This document shows positions 35,756-40,000 of a DNA stretch of 40,000 nucleotides, piece after piece (the stretch's first letter is position 1; each line of letters begins with the position of its first letter). Made by a program: the position numbers and the translations under genes. Where the stretch lies: assembly GCA_905221605.1 (NCBI GenBank), contig CAJNDS010000891.1, positions 633,288-673,287 on the forward strand, written 5' to 3'. The notes below the pieces were generated by a model, which saw only the letters and a program-made list of their open reading frames with translations, made no database searches and was not told the DNA's origin. Origin of the DNA: Symbiodinium natans. Lineage: Eukaryota > Sar > Dinophyceae > Suessiales > Symbiodiniaceae.

Positions 35756-38700
35756 CTCCAGAACACGGTTTAGGGTTGTGGATTAGGGTTTGGGGTTTAG
35801 GGTTTAGGGTTTAGGGTTTAGGGAGTTTAGGGTTTAGGGTTTAGGGTAACAAAAACAATTCACAACACCTGAACCCATGAAGTGAGGTTGTGGGAGGCTT
35901 CGTGCCTGCCACGGGCGACGACGAAGCTGTGTCGATGAGGTTCAGCCTTCGCGTGCTTCGGGCTTTAGGGTTTAAAGTGCTTCTAAAGCCCAAAACCCAA
36001 ACACCCTGAACCCTAAACCCTAAACAACTCAAAACCCTAAACCTATGGAACCCCAGAGGTGTTTGGGGGATCCGAGCTTATGGGGTTCGGGGCTTACTGT
36101 AGGGCTTGGGTATGGGGTTTCGTAGGATTATTGGGCCCCCCGTAAACCTCTAGTTGAAGTTGAGATTCCAAACCGCTGCCCCCGACCCCAACCACTCGTC
36201 GAGTACGCATGTAGGTACCACTTCACTAGACCCAAGAGCAACCTAGGAATAAAAATGGTGCCCTTTTTGGGAACCTAAACTGTAAGAAAAGGGGCATAAG
36301 GGCCTCCACTGGGTCCTAGTATCCCTTGAATCCGAACCTGGTAGGTTTTAGGGTTTAGGGTTTAGAGTTTAGGCTTCAGGGGCAGAGTTTAGGGATCCGC
36401 AACCCCTTCAACACAAAATTAACTCGAATACAGGCAGATAAGGGACCATGTACCTGAATGGCCCTATTCGGGTCAGACCCCAAACCCCAAAGCCCCAAAA
36501 GTCCCAAGAAGCCCTATCTCTTCTAGGGTTGTTTCATGGTTTGTTAGCATGGGCCCCTTATATACCCTATATAACCCTCGGCCCATACAGCAGAATCCTT
36601 TAGGGCAGGTAAGGGACCATACTGGAGGCCCATGATACCCCCTAAACACTAAACCCTAAACCCTAAACCCTAAACCCCAAACCCCAAACCCCAAACCCTG
36701 CGAACTTCGGCTGAAGACCCCTAAGCTCGCTGCTCTTGCAGTGTCGCTGTGCAGGAGACACCCAGGCGGGGAGCCGAGGAGCATGTCGCAATCGCCTCGC
36801 ACGACTTTGTTGCCCCTTAAGGTTTAGGGTTTAGGGTTAGGGTTTAGGGTTTAGGGTTTAGGGTTTAGGGTTTAGGGTTTAGGGTTTAGGGTTTAGGGTT
36901 TCGGGTTTAGGGTTTAGGGTTTAGGGTTTAGGGTTTAGGGTTTAGGGTTTAGGGTTTCGGGTTTCGGGTTTCGGGTTTCGGGTTTAGGGTTTAGGGTTTA
37001 GGGTTTAGGGTTTAGGGTTTAGGGTTTAGGGGATTCTAAAGGAAACAGAAACCCTGAAACAAGGGAATATGGGCCTACTCTGGGTGCTAGTTGTTTGTAA
37101 GGGACCAGGTTAAGGGTTGTAGGGCTTTAGGGTTTTCGGGCTTTAGACCTTTGGGGCTTTAGGGCTTTAGGGTTCAAGGGTTTAGGGTTTTGGGTTTGGG
37201 AATTGTAGGGCTTTAGGGTATTAGATTTTGGGGTTTAGGTTTTTGAGTTTTTTGGGCTTCAGGGTTTGGAGTTCAGGGAGCCATGTTTAGGGCTAAGGGA
37301 TACGGGCATAGGGTTGGAAGGCTACCAACAGGCCCCTCAGGACCATAGCCGAGAGAACGGCGAGAACGTGGGCTCAGCTTGTCTCTCACGCACAAAAGAA
37401 CACTTCTGACTGGTTTTGAGTAGGGAATGAGGCAATGAGGTACCCTCTGTCATCCCCTAAAGGGTATTGAATAGGGCCCTAATTCCCTCATTCTCTACTA
37501 AGGATCAGGGGGTCTTGAGGGCCGAAAGGAGGGACCCGCATAAGGGACCTTAGGGGTGTTAAAGGCTATTTAGGTACATAGGGACCCTTTCAAGGCATCA
37601 TAAGGGTTTTTTTTTCTGGGTTGTTTAGGGGAATAAGATTAAGGGTCGCTTCTAATGGCCCCTCTATATATCCCCAAACAAACCAAAAACCCTAAACCCT
37701 AAACCCGTCAACTCATCCTCCTCCACCGTTGCTTCGGGCTTAGGACTTTGGTCGCAGGACAAAAGGGAGGGCTCTCCCCGCATGCTCCTTTGCGTTGAGG
37801 GTTTATGACTTAAACCCTAAACCCTAAACCCTCAACCCTGAACCCTAAACCCTAAACCCTAAACCCTGACCCTAAACCCTAGGCCCTAAACCCGAAACCC
37901 TGAGCCTGTTGCAGGCTGTCAGGCGCCACGAGCTCCACGGACCAGGCACTGTCGGCGAAGGGCTGTTGAGTCGTCTAGAAGTCCAGAGGATCCCGTGGTG
38001 TAGGGTTTAGGGCATAGGGCATAGGGCTTAGGTTTTAGGGTTTAGGGTTAGGGTTTCGCCTTCTTGGGGTCCAAATATTAGGATTGAGGGTTTAGGGGCT
38101 GAGGGTTTAGGGTTCGGCGTCCACATGAGGGTTTAGGGTTGAGGTCTTTCGGGTTGAGGTAAATGGACCCCTTAGACGTTGAGGGTCAGGGGAAAATTGC
38201 AATGTTCCTTCATCTTCGTTACAGGGTCCTGACTTCATGGGTCCATTGGTTTATATACACGCACGCAATCATACAAATAGGACAACAAACTGCAAACATA
38301 ACATATGTATACACACAAGTTCACTTGCCTGTTTCGTCTGTTCTTTCAGGTGATTAAACCTCTCATTAAACACAGGCTACCCGAACATTCGACATTCCTC
38401 ATCTGCTATTGGTAGACCTTCTCTTCTGGTTCATACTTGTACGGGGCTCTTTACAGAAGAGGGTAGGGATCCCAAAGAGATTGAGGGACCTAAGCGCTGA
38501 AACCTATAGATCCCAGATTAAAGCTGCAAGGGCCCTTGGAACTACGAAGGAATCAACGACCTTCTTGAAGAACGCCTTATGGGAATGGATGGGGCTGAAG
38601 GTTTAAGAGCTGTGTTTCAAACCTGAAGCCAAAACCCTAAAACCCTAGAATCCTAATATCTAAAACCCCCCAAAAACCCTAAACCCTAGACCCTAAAGCC

Positions 38701-39473
38701 CTAAACCCCAAAATCCTGAACCTTCAAATTCAAACCCTAACCTCTAAACCCGTTCGGGCACTGCCCTCGGAGCAGAGCTTGCATGGCCACATCGTGGGCA
38801 CGTGCACCCACGCCGGAATGCAGTTTGCATCGAGTTCTTGGGGGTTTGGGGTTTCTTGGGTTTGGGGTTTATGGGTTTTTGGGGTTTAGGGTTTAGGGTT
38901 TTTGGGTTTAGTTATTTTAGGTTTTTTGGGGTTTAGGGTTTTTGGGTTTTGGGTTTAGGGGTCATGAACGCAACCGGAAATTCTGCGAATTGCGATGGCC
39001 CTTGCCTTTGCTGTTTCTTGTTTAGGGTTCAGGGTTTAGGGCTTGGGGTTTAGGGTTTAGGGCCTAGGGTTTAGGGTTTAGGGGTGGCTTGGGCGCCCAG
39101 GAATCTAGCTAAGTTAAGCCGTTTTTGAAAACCCGGCTGGGGCATTGGGAGCTTGGTCTTTGGGTCTTGCAGGCTGAGAGCTTGGAGTTGAACTTTTGGG
39201 GCTCGGAGGACTCGGAAGGTCAAGGTGTAGGGTGTAGGGTTTAGGGTTTAGGATTCAGGGTTTAGGGCTTCATTAGGGTTTAGGTCTTAGGGTTTAGGGG
39301 GTTCAAGGTGCGACTCCGACTTCGGAGGTGATTCTCAGCATTGTACCACCCACCCGCCCCTCCTGAAGACGCAGTCACCGCTGTCGCCGGCGGACCAAGT
39401 CATGTCGATGGAGAAGGCCGAGCCCTGCGCGCACAATGCTCGAAGTTGGTCCAGACGAAACAAGTCAGAAACC
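35715..39473 (-). CDS. Gene model VIII: multi-exon gene of unknown function
   Basis: Predicted exons, 5' to 3': 39354-39473, 38975-39010, 38750-38836, 37906-37962, 37705-37787, 36762-36804, 35875-35946 and possibly 35715-35755. The first seven join in one phase through six junctions without a stop, giving about 155 residues; the 37906-37962 exon needs a GC donor (CAG|GC) for this. The start lies to the right of 39473 or outside the window; the last join to 35755 fails. The peptide alternates helical and proline/serine-rich parts. No family was recognised. Islands 38750-38836 and 37906-37962 have other open frames. Confidence 0.55.
35875..35946 (-). CDS. Predicted exon VIII-7
   Basis: Acceptor GCGAAG, donor GTTCAGG. 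One split base, 23 codons beginning LNLIDTASSSPVAGTKPPTT, and two bases. Confidence 0.6.
36226..36319. mobile_element. Family B element copy B4, both ends present
   Basis: It starts CTAGACCCAAGAGCAACCTA and ends CCTCCACTGGGTCCTAG, so the termini are imperfect inverted repeats. The interior GTGCCCTTTTTGGGAACCTA is shared with the other copies. Confidence 0.65.
36762..36804 (-). CDS. Predicted exon VIII-6 (may extend to 36697)
   Basis: Acceptor GCAACAAAG; VRGDCDMLLGSPP to a GTGTCT donor that is in phase with VIII-7. The frame remains open to a telomere-type donor GTTTGGGG at 36696, adding 65 bases. Confidence 0.55.
36826..37031 (+). repeat. Long TTTAGGG array with TTTCGGG block
   Basis: About 29 units; four to five consecutive TTTCGGG units in the middle show local spread of one variant. 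It joins a half copy of family B at 37030-37092. Confidence 0.95.
37093..37704. other. Intron-like interval
   Basis: Degenerate telomere-like sequence fills 37100-37320. The rest, including a moderately open minus-strand stretch near 37330-37410 (CSFVREROAEP-like reading not defensible in detail), has no clear exon. Confidence 0.4.
37705..37787 (-). CDS. Predicted exon VIII-5
   Basis: Acceptor CGCAAAG, donor GTTTAGG. One split base, 27 codons beginning SMRGEPSLLSCDQSPKPEAT with an acidic end, and one base. Confidence 0.65.
37906..37962 (-). CDS. Predicted exon VIII-4, possible GC donor
   Basis: Acceptor CTCAACAG; 57 bases to CAG|GCTCAGG. Chain frame PSPTVPGPWSSWRLTACN; flush frame PFADSAWSVELVAPDSLQQ. 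An internal GTCCGT donor is an alternative to the GC donor. Confidence 0.5.
37963..38749. other. Interval with repeat-free AT-richer segment
   Basis: Telomere-type repeats lie at 38000-38160 and 38640-38749. The 38160-38610 segment lacks them and has two small plus-strand ORFs and an acceptor-like TTCTTTCAG at 38342-38350; no gene can be supported. Confidence 0.4.
38750..38836 (-). CDS. Predicted exon VIII-3
   Basis: Acceptor CCCCAAG, donor GTTTAG. In chain phase TRCKLHSGVGARAHDVAMQA and on. The flush frame contains a zinc-ribbon-like RRGCTCPRCGH and is the main alternative. Confidence 0.6.
38975..39010 (-). CDS. Predicted micro-exon VIII-2
   Basis: Acceptor GAAACAG, donor GTTGCG. In chain phase it reads KGKGHRNSQNF with split codons at both ends. 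Confidence 0.45.
39354..39473 (-). CDS. Predicted exon VIII-1
   Basis: Acceptor CCTATAG, donor GTGGGT. One split base and 39 codons beginning VSDLFRLDQLRALCAQGSAF, plus two bases; the longest clear exon in the window. Confidence 0.7.
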
Positions 39474-40000
39474 CTATAGGAAACCTTCAACCCTAGCCCC
39501 TAAACCCAAAACCCTCAACCCTGGTCCATCAAGAAGAAGGTACATGGACCCGTCGGGGAACAAGGCTCAATTTAAAACGAACTTTGCAAAAAAATGACTT
39601 TGATGGGTTAGTATAAGCAAAGAAAAGGCTTTACGGCCCGTAGCACAGCAAAACAGTGTCAAAACAACTTCAGCATTTAATTGACCATTCGGCGTTAGGG
39701 TTCAGGGCAGTGCTTCCAAGCGTGGAAGATGCGTGTGGGGCTTTGGGTTGAGTCGAGGCTGGGGTGGTTGGCTTAATGGTTCAGTACTCTTGGGGAATTG
39801 AAGGTTAACCTTTGGCATCATATACGGACTCGAATACCAAGAACATATAAGGCTGCCAACTCTGCTACTAAGTTGGGGTAAAGGCTCGTCTTCAAAAAGA
39901 CACAATTCACCACTGGCCTCGGGAATTGTTGTCTTCGGTTACAGCGTGCTTCTAGGTTTGGGGGCAGTAGGTTTGGGGGTTAGTTTAGGGGGCTTGGGCA
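39474..40000. other. Right edge, no gene recognised
   Basis: Few repeat units; a telomere-like tail begins at about 39955. The 67-codon minus-strand ORF at 39702-39905 lacks flanking splice signals. Confidence 0.4.

Larger units (their letters stand above)
1..40000. repeat. Interspersed TTTAGGG/CCCTAAA (Arabidopsis-type telomeric) repeats
   Basis: Dozens of tracts of the 7-base unit, from 2 to more than 25 copies, occur throughout in both orientations, with variants such as TTCAGGG, TTTGGGG, CTTAGGG and TTGAGGG. They alternate with GC-rich exon-like islands and short palindromic elements. Because orientation switches many times and unique DNA lies between the tracts, this is interstitial repeat DNA and not a chromosome end. 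Confidence 0.95.

Noticed and set aside
38163-38606. Two small plus-strand ORFs and an acceptor-like TTCTTTCAG
   Set aside because: Composition is not coding-like and no partner donor or joined frame was found.

Overview
The window looks like nuclear DNA of a eukaryote whose telomere unit is TTTAGGG, most likely an alveolate alga (a chromerid such as Chromera, or a dinoflagellate). That placement is inference. It rests on the repeat unit, on many tiny exons all lying on one strand, and on an APE-type LINE resembling those of such algae; no barcode gene is present. I see no bacterial operon signals, no rRNA, no convincing tRNA and no CRISPR array.

The dominant feature is TTTAGGG/CCCTAAA repeat DNA scattered through the whole 40 kb in both orientations, as pure arrays, degenerate arrays and 8- or 9-base variants. 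Most short ORFs are translations of this repeat (GFRVWGL-like peptides) and are not genes. Between the arrays lie GC-rich islands of 30-150 bases. Read on the minus strand, most look like exons: an open frame with ordinary amino-acid composition, an AG at the 5' edge and a GT (rarely GC) at the 3' edge. About 50 were found and none is convincingly on the plus strand. Several runs of neighbouring islands join in a consistent reading phase, for example 13313 to 10936, 2474 to 510, 22382 to 21875 and 39473 to 35875. I group them into eight minus-strand gene models (I-VIII). Products are unknown; model IV ends in a coiled-coil-like tail and model V has ankyrin-like stretches. GC-rich islands are often open in more than one frame, so boundaries and frames are hypotheses.

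Layout: model I at 0.5-6.0 kb; model II at 7.8-13.3 kb; a LINE retrotransposon with an intact 1005-codon ORF at 13.4-17.25 kb, bordered by telomere-type repeats at both ends; model III at 18.0-20.5 kb; model IV at 21.9-25.4 kb; model V at 26.1-29.6 kb (perhaps starting at 30.0 kb); model VI at 30.3-31.1 kb; model VII at 32.0-35.0 kb; model VIII at 35.7-39.5 kb. Introns also hold several small palindromic, MITE-like repeat families (called A-H here). Some copies are interrupted by telomere-type repeats, which shows that those repeats arrived or grew after the elements.

The most interesting pattern is the link between telomere-type repeats and exons. On the coding strand the G-rich form (GTTTAGGG) commonly starts directly at the 5' splice site, and the C-rich form (CCCTAAA) tends to precede the 3' splice site. 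About 16 exons have this arrangement on both sides and about 2 have the reverse. The repeats therefore supply splice-site sequence and would let the two ends of many introns pair in RNA.
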